DNA from: Anseranas semipalmata | Taxonomy: Eukaryota > Chordata > Aves > Anseriformes > Anseranatidae | DNA length: 64,000 nt | Direction of reading: 5' to 3' | Assembly: GCA_013399115.1 (NCBI GenBank) | Contig: VXAA01005181.1 | Coordinates: 1-64,000, forward strand | In this document: positions 36,662 to 50,834 of the stretch, piece by piece | Layout: the number at the start of each line of letters is the position of its first letter | Position numbering within the stretch: the first letter of the stretch is position 1 | Made by a program: the position numbers and the translations under genes | The notes under the pieces: model-generated | What the model saw: the letters and a program-made list of their open reading frames with translations, nothing else | What the model was told of the DNA's origin: nothing | Databases searched by the model: none

Positions 36662-39600
36662 AACTGCTTCAGGGATATATGGCATCTGAATTCCCCATCT
36701 TTATGTTGTCATGTCTCATTCTTCTTTTAATAGAGTCTTGTGAAAGAAGAAGACAGAAGAGGACAGAGATAGTGAGTTGCTATAATCTGTCTGCCCTGAG
36801 TTCAGGTCCTAAGCAAACCAAAAGTCTGAATAAATAGGTCTTTAGAAGCATTAAAGGGCAGACACCAACAGAATATATAATGTAATGATTTAAACATGAA
36901 TGGGTTAAAAGAACTGGTATATGTAAACAGTTACTTTTGAAGTATCGGGGCAGATGCAGCACAAATTTATGCTTTTTACCCTGGTGTGAAAATAATCAGA
37001 AAAGGAACCACAAAGCAGATCTGTTTTTTAGGTTCAACTAGAACAAGAATACATGTGTCTGTATGCATTTTTCTCAATTAGTTGTTCTTTTCTCTTTGGG
37101 CAACCCTAGCTGCAGTGCACTTAGGAAAAAAAAAAAAAAAGTGTTGAAGTTTATTTAAAAAGTATTAAATTCATGTAAACGCATTTTCTGCAGTAAATGT
37201 TGGAAGTGCAGTTCCTGAATACCACTATGGAAGGGAATTAATGTGATTTTTCCTATTTGCAATCATATTCTGCTTTTATTGTCAGCATGTCAATTGCATG
37301 GATTGTCAGCCAGAAAGCAAGTTTTGAAAAAAAAAAAGTATTCATTTCCTAATAGCCATTAAATCATAAACAGCACATTTGAAGACTTAAAACTTCAAAT
37401 CCTGAGTAGGCCAAGGGAGAGAGAGTGCTAGAAAAGGTGTAGGAAGAATCTTGCATTTGGTATGATAAAACTATTAAAAATTGAAGACAATTGCAGTCAT
37501 ATTATCTGGAGAGTTAATATAATGCTTTTAGGAATGGGTGTGTTATCTGCAGTTACATCTCTGCTAACACTTTTATACCAGAAACACATTTTGAAATCCA
37601 CTTTCTGACACTACTAAAAGGTAAAGAAAGAAAAGGATTCATAGTCAAATGCTTTGTTCCATAATGGGGCAGACTGGGACCTCAAAAGTTATGTGTGAGT
37701 ATTTAAAGGTAATCATGCTAGTATATTATTGAGGTTCATGTTTGTGTAAGTAACAGCCAGGGCTCACAAACAGAAGTCCGCTCACCCTCATGGCCAGGGT
37801 AAACTGAGGATAGGTGAGCAGGATGCCCATTAATCTTCACCACTGAAGTGCCGGTGCCATGGTAGATGCTATTTCAGCCAAGATGAAAAGTGGGCTGGTT
37901 CTGCTCCAGCAGCTCTGTCTTCTCATATTCTCAAAACCTTTGTCTGCTCGGTGCTCAATCAGCCAGGGGTACAACATGGAGCAAATCAGCTAATGGGTAG
38001 CGCATGATTAATGAGAGAGGATAGAAATAATTGGATTTCTTTGAGTGGTGTGAGTGGTAGAGAATCCCTGTACTTCTTGCTGTACAAATAACCTTTCTAG
38101 AAGGCAGACATTTGATCTGCTTCTGTCCACAACTAGTATCATAAGACTGGTTGGACCATTTATTTGATTTATCATGGAAATTCCTCTGCTCCTACCAGAA
38201 ATACAGTGCTACTAAGAACATTTAGGACATCCATGCTTAATGCCAAACTCTCTGATAACTACAACACTTCCCAGCTGCCCAATTTTGGAAGACCCAGCTC
38301 TATTTCTTGAAACTTTCTATCTCTACTTGAAGATATTTGGTTTAATAGGAGGAAAAGATGTCATTTTCCATAGCTTTGGAATCACATACTTCTTCCTTTA
38401 AGATGTGTACCAAAGCACTCAGAAAGGTACAAAGATAAATCATTGTCTTTCAGGCCAGAGTTCCACCTAGCAATGTTGATAGTAAATCTCAACAAAGTCT
38501 TTGTGACCTGAGCTCTGACATTTAAAATGCCAAAAATCACAACATGAGTCATCAAAATTGTTCATTTTAAGAACTACCCAGATGACTTATGTTATCCACA
38601 ACGAATGCCATGGGAATACAATCTTACATGTTGTACTTCCTTGAACTCTGTTTAGATCAAAATATCCTCCAAGTTTGTTACGTCCTGTAAATGTGAGTAA
38701 GAAACACTTTTCTTAAACTTTGCCGATGTCCATAATAGCCCAAGGTTTATAGATCCCAAATTAGCTTTTGGGATATATGGGAAACTGTTGGCTGACAGAA
38801 GAAGAATTGAATTTTTGCACCACTCAGGATAGAAGTTTTCAAGCTGTGAAAGTTGTGGAACAACCTCTTAAGGTCTTAATTTGAAATTTCTTAATCCCCA
38901 GGCAATCAGAAGCACAATTAAAATTGCAGCCCAGATAATTTGGACAATATAGTAGTTTATCTTTTTTCTTCTTTCTTTTAATGAAAAGTTGACACTAGGA
39001 GAATATCACAATAGAAAGACAGGTTTTTACTGGGCCCATTTCTGTCTGCTTAATTAGGAAAGTCAGCATTACATTGTTTTAAAAACATTCTTTGTAAAAA
39101 AAAAAAATAATAAATTATGGTAATATCTTTCAGTTAAGCTTAAGGTTTACTGGAAATTTTGAAGCAATTAGACATTTCATATTGTGCTAGAATTTCAAAT
39201 CAATACTTGAAATGTCTGTAGAAAATAAAGAAAGTCATTTGGAAGAGATACAGAAGTTGTCAGGTAAATGTCAGTCTCTGATACTGTAAACATTAAGTCT
39301 GCCAAAAAAAGAATGCACTGATTACATCAGGTTTGACAGGTAGACAGGATTGTGGAATATTCTCATTATAAACACTACTGTATTTGCATTTATTCAGGCA
39401 ACATTGTTGCTTGAATTGATCCTGATACCTGCATTTATCTAGTCACAAGTGTATGTTCTGTATGTCACTGAAGAGCAAGCATATAACCATATCTTCCCAT
39501 CAAGAGAAATATCCATATAAGCTGAAACTAAGACATATGTAACCTCTAGTTATAGTAAGCAATCCAGTGGTAGAAAAGCTGGGGTAGTTTACTATCTTCT

Positions 39601-40044
39601 TATCATATGACTGGATTTATTGCCAATTTAATTATGACGTCACCATACACAGAACAAAGAGAGGTATTTTTTTTTTCCAGTTTTCAGTCATAATAAGCTC
39701 TTCTTTAGCAAAACATTAAGTTAAATACAAGTTGTTTAGCTGTTTGGTAAGGGTCAGATAAAGATAAAGAGAAGGTGTTAAAGAGAATATGTTTCACTGT
39801 AAACTCATAACTATTAATAGCTGTTCTTTATCATACTCTTTACAGTAGTATGACTTTTTTATCTTGTTTCCAAAATAAACACACTATGAACAATGTATTT
39901 CTTTCAGTAAGAACTTTCTATAAGACATTAGCTAAATTTTCCTGTAGAAATCTTAATCTGAAAGCATTTGTTATTATGCCAAACTATTATTTGCAATCTG
40001 CTGATTTAGAAGCTGAGAACAAGTATTTTTGCAGGCTATTTATT
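36662..40044. other. Unassigned DNA, no gene recognised, one GC-richer patch
   Basis: Mostly AT-rich with A-runs near 37125, 37328 and 39098. The patch 37755-38025 is GC-richer and includes CAACATGGAGC and several TAAT cores (CCATTAATC, GCTAATGG, GATTAATGAG). That would suit a homeodomain-rich conserved element, but nothing proves it. A perfect TGACGTCA lies at 39635-39642. Confidence 0.5.
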
Positions 40045-40113
40045 TTTGTGTTTTTGTTTGTTTGTTTGTTTGTTTGTTTTGTTTTGTTGTTTTGTTTTGT
40101 TTTGTTTTGTTTT
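40045..40113 (+). repeat. (TTTG)n and (TTTTG)n microsatellite
   Basis: About 70 bases of T-rich sequence with regular G at a spacing of four and then five bases. The Phe/Val/Cys-rich frame at 39850-40212 crosses it and is not credible as a gene. Confidence 0.92.
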
Positions 40114-43009
40114 AGATACCAGTATCAACAATGTTACTACATTACTCTAACCATTGTAAACTTTGGGTTTCATGAAAAATATGTAGGTAAGCAGTTAACA
40201 AAAAATAGATAAATTAGGATAGAGGTGATTATTTTTCACTGCATTCTTCATATAACTTCATCGATATATCCTCATTATGATACGCAGCAGACATATTCCA
40301 GTCCTCTGTTAAAAGAACTATTAGGTACCCAACTGACCTTTTCCTTCTTTTTTATATATGAATTAGCCATGGTAATATGATGCCCCTTTTAGCTGGGTCA
40401 TCACAACATCACCTACCATTATAATCTAATATGTACAATATCACCGCAGTAAAATAAGTAAGTGATGGAATAGAGACAGCATTTTTTTATGTTGTGCTAT
40501 CATATTAAAAAAGAAACTAGCATATTATCAGAATTGTGGAGATATGGGAAAGGATAGTACTTTTTGTGATGACTGGTCTATAGGAACGTTGTACTTCACG
40601 GAATATTGTAATAGCTATTTTGGTAGAGGGGGAAAAAATCATAGTGGCTTTTGATGGGATCATCTCAGGAAACCTGGTAACTGCCTGTTTGCTCCCTGAC
40701 TTTTCAAGACACAATACTGATCTACCAAGCCCACAGCATGCTTATGCAAATCAGATCCACTGCTGAAATCCCAGTGCCTGTGACAAACTATATCTTGTGG
40801 GGACTTCCATGGGAAATTCGTAGCACTTAATCATGTAAGTAAAGGCTACAGGGTCAAACTCATACACTGTAAGTTTTATTTGCAGCTGTTAAGCATAGCC
40901 TCGGGATGAATTATGAGTACCAAAATATAACCCTTGGTTGAATGATCAAGGAGTACTTTGAGATCTGATTTACTTAGGAAATACTACACTTAACTGCTTT
41001 TGTAATTTACATTGTTTGATGGATATCTCCATACACCCCCAATTCCACCCACACCCCCAGGACCACTTTAGCTTATCTGATAATTTAAAAAAGAGGTCAA
41101 ATATTCACTCTTTCCTTGGAAGGAAATGTGAATTGTTTATGCTTGAGAGGAAGAACTGGGGGTAATCTACACATTCTCATTGCTCCATTTGATTCAGCTA
41201 GGAGAGTATTTTTGGCTGGGGCAGCAGAAACACCCAGCTGAAACATGAAAAAAAATCAGTTCTCTTGAGGGTGAATTTGTGCAAGAGCAACATTAAAGGA
41301 TGAACTGTTTGTGTGAGTGGAATCGATATTCACATGCAAATGAAGTCCCTGAAGTTTATGAAGCAGTCCCATGCTTAAATGACTCACTCTGGAATAATCA
41401 CGTGAAGGTTCACATCTAGTTTATTCTGCCACAGGGAGTTTTGAAAGCTTTCTTTCCCCCTGCATTTTTTATGACTAAAGGGTATGAGGAAAATATGGCA
41501 AGAGGAAAAAGGGAGGCTTGGGGATCACTTATACTTGAAAATATGTTTTGCCCCAGAACTTTATTATTTTGTGCAATTTAGTGGTTTTCTTGTTTCTTTG
41601 TTTTGGTGGCAATAGAACTTCAAATTCAAGGTTATGTTAAACACTTTGCACCTGCACTTTCAAAAATCTGTTTCATGTTCTGCTAATATGTATTAGTCCT
41701 AAGTCAGTAGAAGGATGTAGATCAACAGTCAAGGGAAATTATAAAGGCTTTTTCAAGGACTTTTGAAAAAGGTTTCTCTGGAGCTTTGGGCTTGTGTTAT
41801 TTCAAAACAATCAGATGCAAAACAAGAAAACCGGCTTTTGTTTTGAAAAACATTTTGAAGGAACCCAATATAAGGGATACATCATATTGAAAAATATGTG
41901 GTATTTGCAAAATCCTGTTTTTATTATTATCACTGTTATTATTGTTTTATTATTATTATTGTCATTTACTTTGGTTTAAATCTATCTACAGAGAGGGTTG
42001 AAAATTGTACTTTCAAAGGCAAAGGGGACTGTCTTATAATGGTACCTTTCATGTCTAGAGAAGTTTGCTGGAGGGCAACACAAGATATTTAGTCTAAAAA
42101 TGAGTTTAAATGGTTTTATCTAAAATATATACGTTGCTGAGTGGACTTCACTTCTTTAGATATTTTGATTTCCCATTAAAAAGATCCTCCTTTCACAAGG
42201 ATCTATATGAACCTGCCTAATCATAAAAGGAGCACATTTTTGTTCCTTTACAGAGAAACATAATTTTTAGCAGATAAGAAAGTAAGTGTTCACTTTGAAG
42301 CAGCTGGTTTAACCATTAAAATTAAATTTTAAAGTCCCAATCCAACAGCCGCTGAATGTAATGGGGTTTTGAAATTGACTTCAGAGCAGGGAGACACAAG
42401 CTTAGGAACTTAAAGTACCCATTCTTTCAACATTAAGAGTTTATGTCAGTTTTACAGAGTTAAAAGCTAGTGAAGATGATTGAATCAGATAGCCTGACCT
42501 CCTGGAAAGCTGTCCATGTGAAAGCTGTCCATGTTACACCATTAACATGCACCGTTTGAGCCAGGTTGTTTTTTCTATTATTCAAACAAACATACTGCTG
42601 AAGCAGAAGACATCCTTTCCTTAGGCATTCAGATTTGGAATGAGGAATGTAAGATACAGGTGTGAAACTGGGAATGACTTTGATAAAAAGAACTGAGGCT
42701 TTGTTCCCATCTAATACTTGCAAGTGTGCTCAGATTTGATGATAGCCATATTAAACAGGTCAGTAGCTCACTGGTCTGATTCTGGTGGGTTGATTATTAA
42801 AGTATAAGTTACTAGATAGTAAGAATTAGTAAGAAGAGAGTCTCCAGATCCTGGAGTTTACATTATTTTACTGAGTATCTCCAGGCAAACTTGTAATAAT
42901 AATAATAATTCTGCAATTCATGCCCTTCCACATGGAACACTGGAGGTTTTTATGTGCATTCTACAAGTTGTACTTTTTTTTTTTTTTTTTTTTACCTTTT
43001 GGGGTTGTT
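40114..43009. other. Unassigned AT-rich DNA with minor repeats
   Basis: Includes a C-rich stretch at about 41033-41061, a (TTA)n-like run at about 41921-41961 and a 15-bp tandem duplication at 42506-42535. No gene is recognised. A long T-run (about 42974-42993) precedes the gap. Confidence 0.6.
42506..42535. repeat. 15-bp tandem duplication
   Basis: AAAGCTGTCCATGTG at 42506-42520 is followed directly by AAAGCTGTCCATGTT at 42521-42535, with one difference. It is a recent-looking local duplication, and no function is indicated. Confidence 0.85.
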
Positions 43010-43030
43010 ATATACAATATTAAAGGCTTT

Positions 43031-43064
43031 NNNNNNNNNNNNNNNNNNNNNNNNNNNNNNNNNN
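43031..43064. other. Assembly gap of 34 undetermined bases
   Basis: A run of n stands between T-rich flanks. The 19-mer beginning ATATACAATATTAAAGG occurs just before it (43010-43028) and again after it (43098-43116), each preceded by poly-T. The flanks may be two noisy versions of the same locus. Confidence 0.95.
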
Positions 43065-43116
43065 TTTTTTTTTTTTTTTTTAACTCATGGAGCTGATATA
43101 TACAATATTAAAGGCT

Positions 43117-45592
43117 GTTCATGTTTGCAATGTATTCAGAATTTTAATGAGTAAAAGATAAATTCCAGATGAGGCTGTAAACTTCTGCATGTATTTCCAA
43201 AGAGGGAAGAGGCTTTCCAGTTTATTTCCTGGTAAATTAAGCAAACTTTTTGCAGCACTTCCCAGAAGCACCATTCACCACCATGCTTTGTTTTCATTGA
43301 TTTCTGAAGAGACAGATTTGGAGACTCGGTTTCCTCCTGGATGAATCTGCTCCCACAGCAAATGTGGCAAAATTTCAGTGAAAAGCTGGGGCCTGCAGTT
43401 CTTTAATGTCAGACCTTGACAAAGTGATGAAGAAGATGGGATGAATGGTCCCTCGTTTGTTCACATACAATTTAAGATAATTATATATATGTATATTCAA
43501 ATGTATATTTTGAATAACCTAAAGTGTTTCTCAACACTAAGTGAGCAATTTTTGTTTCCACTAACTATACCTGATACATTTTCAAGATAATCACACAGCT
43601 AGAGGATGTGACTAAAGAGTGTGGCAGGTAACGCATTTTGGCCTTAAAGCTGAGTTTGGGTGTGCTCTTGAAAACAGTACACGCTCATTGAAATATAGCG
43701 TAGCATACATAGCCTAGAGTAATTGGCAGGTCAATATCCCTACAGAATGATGGCATAGCAGATGTGTTCAGTTACTCTGAAGAAATGCAAGCTAACTGAA
43801 TGATACATACTGGTGTTTTCCAAGGGGAACATCCCATCCCCTGAATTCACACTGTCATTTAGTCTGATTCAAGTTCAGAGTATGGATTTTCCATTAAGAC
43901 AGGTGCTAAGAACATCTTCTCAGACTCTGCAATATTACATTTGGTCTATTTGGAATAGGACTTCTGAGAGTCCCATTACAGCAGATAAATTGTGAGCTAG
44001 TTGGGTAAATAAGGAATGAATACAGAAATTGAGGTAAAATTTTCACTATGTTATGGTTCATGCTGCAGGACTATTTTTTTCATTTTATGTTATACAATCG
44101 TTGAGTGAAAACTCCACAAACCACTTTAGGAGCAGACATTTGTTAAGTCATACTCCTTTTTCCAGAGAATGCCCTAAATTCCAGTTGCACAGACATTTCT
44201 TCTTGTGCTTCTTTCCTGGCTGAATGAACTCTACATTCCTTGCTGTGTAACATTGCACAAGATGGGAGATTTCCTTCTATCTAGAAATGTTGAGTAGGGG
44301 CTTTCATCTGCCCCATTTTGTGCATGTTAAGGGGAGCTAGATGCACCTTAGTGAATCAGTCCACTCTGAACTGCACATGCATTTCTCTTTTTTTGGGATG
44401 CTGTTCTGGAGAATCTCAGACATACTGTTTTTTGTTAAAAATGATGCACTTTTAAAATTGGCATCCCTCAGCAAAACTTTTCTAAAGATTCTGCTGCTTT
44501 CACATGTGTAAATGAACTTCATGCAAGAGCAAGCCTTGAGGAGTATAAAGACTGGCAAACTTATTGTGATAATGAAGTCCATTTTTTGTCTTTCTTTTAA
44601 TGTTATTGCATGTAATTTTCATCCTTTTCATTTCTAACAAAAAATAAAGTCAGAACTTGCACTAAGAACTCATGTGTGACTAAAATACATGTATAACGAC
44701 TAAGGATACAGATCTTTCTGAGCTGCTAAGAGCAGCTCCATGCTCTCCCCTTGCCCCCAGACACTGTATTACCGAGGAGACCTGTTCCCCTATGTAGCTG
44801 TTGTTGCTCAGTTGTATAGTATTCTCCAGGATCCAAATCTGAGATGATATCTTGTTTTTCATTAATATTTCTATTTTTTTTCACTCTTAGACTTTATATT
44901 TTTCCCTAAATAGACCATGAAAGCAAAACACCTTAAATGGAAATTTTGAGCCCAAAAGAAACACTACTTTTTTTTTTTTTTTTTTTTTCTTTACGTGTAT
45001 ACAGAAAATTTATTGTAATTACTGACCTCTAAAACAGATGACTTTCTGTGTGTTTATGGAAAGAAGCAGATTCTGTCTCTGGTTGTTTCCTGTCTGAGTC
45101 ACCTTGGTTAACCAAATTGTTTAGTCCCTTGAATCTCATCAGAAAAGAGAGTTACTTCAAAAACAATGCATAAGACAGCATATATTCAGTGTATGTTTTG
45201 CAACACTGCTGAGACCTATATTAAAATCCTAGTACACCAAATAGTCCTTTAGATTTCACATCTTCTATGGATCTTATTTGTAAAAACAAAATTATGTGAT
45301 AACAATGAGTGAAAATACTTATTATTTTATCAAAATCAAAGTGCTTCTAAAATGTTTTATGTTTAAACTCTATACTCTGGGTATCTTTCTGTGTGCCTTA
45401 ATAAACTCTACAGGACAGAAGGAGACATTGGCAGAGATGGCTGGAAAAAGACAACTACGACTGTCAAAGATAAGCCTGCAGTTCAAATTATATTGCATCT
45501 AGTTTTAGTCCTGACTGTCTTATGATAGCTACAGAGTCAATATTGGCACAGCATGCACACCTGAAAACCAGTGTGAGCTCATGTGTGGCTAA
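43117..45592. other. Unassigned DNA, no gene recognised
   Basis: AT-rich sequence with a T-run of about 21 bases at 44968-44988. Frames at 43813-43995, 44337-44582 and 44680-44862 are short and unrecognised. Confidence 0.6.
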
Positions 45593-45670
45593 AGAATCAC
45601 AGAATCACAGAATCACAGAATATCCCGAGTTGGAAGGGACCCATAAGGATCATCAAGTCCAACTCCTGAA
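45593..45670 (-). mobile_element. CR1 LINE 3' tail fragment, minus strand
   Basis: Three reversed octamers (AGAATCAC x3) are followed by AGAATATCCCGAGTTGGAAGG and GGATCATCAAGTCCAACTCC. This is the very 3' end of a CR1 of the subfamily that also gave the inner copy at 62088. Only about 78 bases remain. Confidence 0.9.
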
Positions 45671-48600
45671 TCATTAAAATATTCTCAATTAAAATGAATG
45701 ACTCCTGTTCTCCTGTTAATTTCAGTGGGATTTTGTGAAGTTACTGAATAAATCTACTAACCACTCAAACAAAATGAAGTTATATTAGTAAGAAAGTTGA
45801 ATATGAAAAACAGATACCTATAGAAAAATCGAATGTTCATGTTCCAGAAAACAAAGCAGAAAACATAATGACTGCTAGCAACCAAATACAATACAAGTAG
45901 AAAATTTGATAAATATTATTTTTCTTTTTTTTTTTTTTCAAACAACAAGCACACAAAGCCATAATATTAACCTGTTTTTCTCTGTTTTGCCACTATATTA
46001 ATTCCATTAGAAAAGAGTTCTGTGAGGTCTCTAAAGGTTTCAAATAGCACACCCTGTCATTTCACAGATGTGCCTCTTTGTTGACAATCTTTGCTGTGAC
46101 TAGATTCTAGAAGCCATCTACAATCCCCCAGTAGCTACAGAAACCCCAATTCTAATTTGGGAATTTTTACATAATAAGAGCATTCGGCATCACACCTAAC
46201 CCTCTGTCATGTGGTACTGCCAAATTGGGAAAACCAGCTCAGCCTTCTAATCTCAGCTAAAGAAACTTGTTCATTTTTCTTGTGTTCATTTATGGTCCCA
46301 ACTTTGTTTCTTCTCTTTAATCATTATCTTTATCAGGGAGTGGAGAAAGTTGTCAAACTTGAAGGATATTTTTTCAAGGAAATACAATCCTTTTTAAAAA
46401 TTTGGAGTACGGAAATTAACTGAAGACAAGCTACTATTAGAGAATCAGTTGTTATGCATTAGTGAGCATTTGTCCTCTGCATTTATTTTTCATTCATGAA
46501 TGACCACATCATGGTAAGAAATTAACATAATTTATATCAATTATTTGCTGCTGCGATGTGTGAATAAAATAATAGTTACTCTATTTTTGTTGTTGTTTTA
46601 AAAACTATTTTTATCAGCTTGTTTAACTTAATTTACATTTGGTGTTGCAGGGTTATAGCAGAGTTATATAATTGACCAGGGGAAAGAAATATTCTGTACA
46701 CTTGGTACTTATTTGGAACAGCACCTTCTTATCTGTCTATACTAAAATAACCTCAGCTTGTACACCTCAATTTTTATGATTGTTTTCTGATTCTTGACAG
46801 ATTGTTCCTAAAACTTGACTAACTAGATCTTTAGAACAGACCACAGGATTTCCAAGCGTTAACTGAGTGAACTTGGTCATTCCCTCTGCCTAACAGATTC
46901 ATTTGATTTGTCTTTTTCAGTGACCTTTTGACTTGCAGTCATCTGCATTCTCTTCAGGTGTTATTTCATTTTCTTTTACAGGAGAGCGCTTTGGAATGTT
47001 TGTCATGAAAAGAACAACATAAATATTAATGTATTGATAGTGTTATGGCTTTTCAAGTCTATTTTTCATTTCATGGGTTTTAAGAGCTACAAAATTTACT
47101 GACTATACAGAAAATATAGTATAATGGACTTTCTGAAATGCCCTGAATGAGACAAAATAGATGAATTATTAATCCCATGGAATTCAGTGCTGTCTTGCTT
47201 ATAGACAAAATTTTCTGTGCCAATCTGAGATTTTGTTTCTTTCCAAACTGTGGTAAAGTTTGTGATGAATGTATTTTATGACTCTAGTTTGTAAGTAAGC
47301 ATATGTTCCTAATTACATCCTAAAAATAGTGATATGAATACATTTTATGTGCACAGTGTCGTCATCAGGATGCACTTTGAACCTCCCAAAACTACAGGGA
47401 ACATGGAGGTAGACATTCATATGGGACTGCCCTTCCTCCACCACAGAAGGGCAGCTTCAGACTCTGACTGAGGCAAGGGGTGCATGCTTTAGGGATGCCT
47501 TGACTCATTTTATTCCTCACTCTTTATTTTCCAAGACCTGCTGATTCCTTTTCTTTTTTTTCTTTTTTTTAGTGGATATTCTGCCATCTGGGCTCAACAG
47601 CTAAGTTATAAGCTGTGAGTCTCATTTATCACTCCATGGGAGGGAAAACATCAGAATCTGTAAATCTGCAGCAAAGCATTTAATACAGATTAATGAAAAC
47701 AAATGGAGCTCAAGGTAAAGGCTACTCTCAAATCTTAACTCATCCAGCTGTTTTCAAAATCATGAATGTTTAAGTGCCCTGAATCTTAGATAACCTTTAT
47801 AAAATAGGGGCCAGATTCAACTGAACCAGATGGAGAATGTGTTAAGCCTGTTTTGTCGCACTTCTGTACTTCTGATTTGCACAAGTTGTCAAGTTAGTAT
47901 GAGCTGAGATAAGTTTTCCTATTAAAACATTAATGTTCCGTACTGAAGAAAGATCTGGAAGGTGTTGAATGACTTTTTTATTTTCCACTGGTTCAGCTGC
48001 AGCCTATTATATCCACCTTCTCATACCTCAGTGTCTCTTTTTAGTTCACCTTTGCCCAGTGTCCTACTGCCTCATGGAATGTCTTTTACAACATTGATCC
48101 CTTACAAGCCCTACTTTCCCTTGCCTGCATTTGTATGTCTGACCAAGGCACAAGATACCCAGCATGCTCATGCATGCTTCTGCAACTACAGAAGCAAGGG
48201 ACCCTTACATAATATTTTTCCACACCCACCTTCTCTCAAAAGTATAGGTAATTCATACTGGAAAACAACACCAACCCACAAACTGGGCAAGTTACCAAGT
48301 ACTAATGAAGCTGTGTTTGAAGACAGTCTGCAGCTGTGTAACCTGCACTACACCATCCACCATCAGAACTCGAATTCGTTGACCTTCAGAACATAGAGCA
48401 AGATTCAGCTACTAACTCAAGTGATTGCCTAAGTGATACTGCGATCAGTGTGATTGCAAGAATCTATTTATATTTTAATCTCTAAACATTCACTTAGAAT
48501 GTGTTAGATAAGTGCATTTGAGAAATCAATCAATAAATAAATATCTCAAACTCACTTCAAGGGCAGAATGTATATCTCCCTCTGAGTCATAGTTACGGCA

Positions 48601-50834
48601 ATATTGCACAGAACATGAGACAAATGGCACGAAGTAGTACAGCAGGATGGGAAGACTAAGAAGTAGAATCATACAATTCTTTACTTTTCTCATTTTTTTT
48701 TAAGTGAAAAATTTTGCAATAAAGACAATAAAAATGGAACACTGCAGATATTTTGTATATTTAAAATACAGAGAATCTTTACATTTAAGCTTTCACAGAA
48801 TTATGTAGCTGGGTGTGACAGTGAAATCGATCTTGCTTTTTCCATTGTTATGCTGGTTTTCGTGTTATCATGCCCAAAGCTGGAAGCCAGTTGCAGCCTG
48901 GCTTTCGAAGTTTCCTTTTATCATGACAGGATTTTTATTCCTTCTAGCAGAAAAATCGGGTGGCTATTTAAGTTGTGGAAATATTGTGTTCCATGTTTTT
49001 TGTCTGAAGGTTATTTATGGGAAAACAAAACAAAACAAAATAAAACACCAAAACCCTCAAGCTATTCAGCTTTAAATTATGGATGTTTTGACAACATTTA
49101 GAACATGTGCAAAAGATTACAAGTGATGGTCAGCACTATACTTTTTTCTAATACACTAAAACAAACCCAGTTGGTTTTGTTTGTTTGTTTGTTTGTTTTT
49201 ATTTTTTTCCTTTTATTTTCTCCCTGATTTGTTAGTGGATGAATGAAATATGCAGTTTGTGGTGAGACGTACACAAAAGATACCTCACTACAGAGAAGTC
49301 TACTTTTTTTTTTTTTTAATATATATATAAAAAGTGTAAGAAGCATTACCTTTCAATCTGAGTTTTCCTTATGGAAAACCTGTTTCCTGTTGATAGACAA
49401 GAAATACTTTACATTTGTACTTTGCCTTAAAAAAGGCATCCTTTTAGCAATCTTATACAAGCTACAAACACCTAATCCAGAGTCTGAAGTGCTTTGTGCT
49501 TTAATTTGGTACCTATACTCCAAACTAAAGGTAAGAAACAATCAAGTCACTAAAATATCCTGGATCTGTGCAAAGGTACTGGAGCACATTCCCAGAAATC
49601 ACCTTTTTAGGACATTAATACAACTTTTAACTGTGAAGTTATTTTCATGGAGTACAGCTTGGTTTCTTTCTGTTTCCTATGTTAACATTCAGAAAATTCA
49701 TAATGTGTGTTGAAATTCAATAAACAGGGCTTTTCTGAATAAAGATGATGATCTTTACATCTCTCACTTTTCTGCCAAATTTTATGAACTTTCTAATTGA
49801 TATTATTAGCAGACTTTTATTGAAGTTAGTTTCTAAATTGTGAAGACATTTTTATTCTTTACCACTGAACTTTCACTAGGAATATAGTTCAAGTTGTTAC
49901 ATCAGTATTTCAGTGGCTTTGTTGCCACTTGCATTAATTTCCTCTCGTTGTTCTAGGACTTGTTAAATTCCAGTATGATCACTCTGTGACCTGGCAAGAA
50001 AGCCCATGTGGCCCTTTTTCTCAAAATTAGAACCAACTTGCTCCTTCATATGTCTTGGAAGAGAAGAAAGCATAATTCAATGTATTATAATGGAAACATT
50101 TTGCCACCAACTGAAACAGTATATACAGAGATAATGGATATACATCACCAATATAATGACACACACACACACACAAAAATAATAATAAAAAAATGGGGAT
50201 CTTTAACAATATTGATAATAGAAGCCTTGTGCAAGGCTCTGGTTAGACCTCATGTATAAAACTTTGCAAAATTCAGGAGAAAGAAAGGTGAATTTAGTCT
50301 GGTCTGTGTTCAAGTGGAGATACATCATATAAATAGAGATTGTCCTACAAATAGAGATTAAACAAGTATGGCATATTTTAGACTGGTAAAACCCAGACTG
50401 AATGAATATGAGATTTTATGAATACATTGGCATCCCATCCTGAAGACCAGAGTCTGTTCAGTCATCTAAACCAAGGACTTCTCTAGAGCACATCACAACC
50501 CTCCTTCTGGCCTAAATTTTGTTCTCATGGAAACCGATGTGTAGAAAAAGGGAAAGAAAGAAAATGGTATATGTGTCTGAAATTAGGAATTAGGAATGTA
50601 TGTCTGAAATTAGAAATGTGCATGTGAACCCAGTAGCTGGAAAACATTTCTGAGTACATATATGTCCAATGAGAATGTTGCAGTCAGAAAACACATGGAG
50701 AAAAACCATATTTAAGCTAAAGCATACAGCTGGAATGAGATCTAATGGGTTTAAGCTGATTATGAACATATTTTGGCTGAGAACTTGGAGGCTTTGAACC
50801 AACATAACAATGAAGTTTAGAAAGCTTTAAAAAA
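45671..50834. other. Unassigned AT-rich DNA, no gene recognised
   Basis: The longest frame outside repeats lies here (47962-48396, plus). It opens with GTG and the first ATG is at about 48079, leaving roughly 106 codons rich in Pro, Ser, Leu and His with no motif. Other content: a (GTTT)n run at about 49177-49198, an (AC)n run at 50159-50175 and a short doubled TCTGAAATTAG motif at about 50576-50612. Confidence 0.55.

Noticed and set aside
42954..43154. An open frame spanning the n-run
   Set aside because: It reads through undetermined bases and poly-T.
50200..50262. A CR1-like string ending ALCKALVRPHV
   Set aside because: Only about 11 residues resemble the CR1 ALVRPH segment and the flanks do not match; it may be a very old fragment but the support is too thin.
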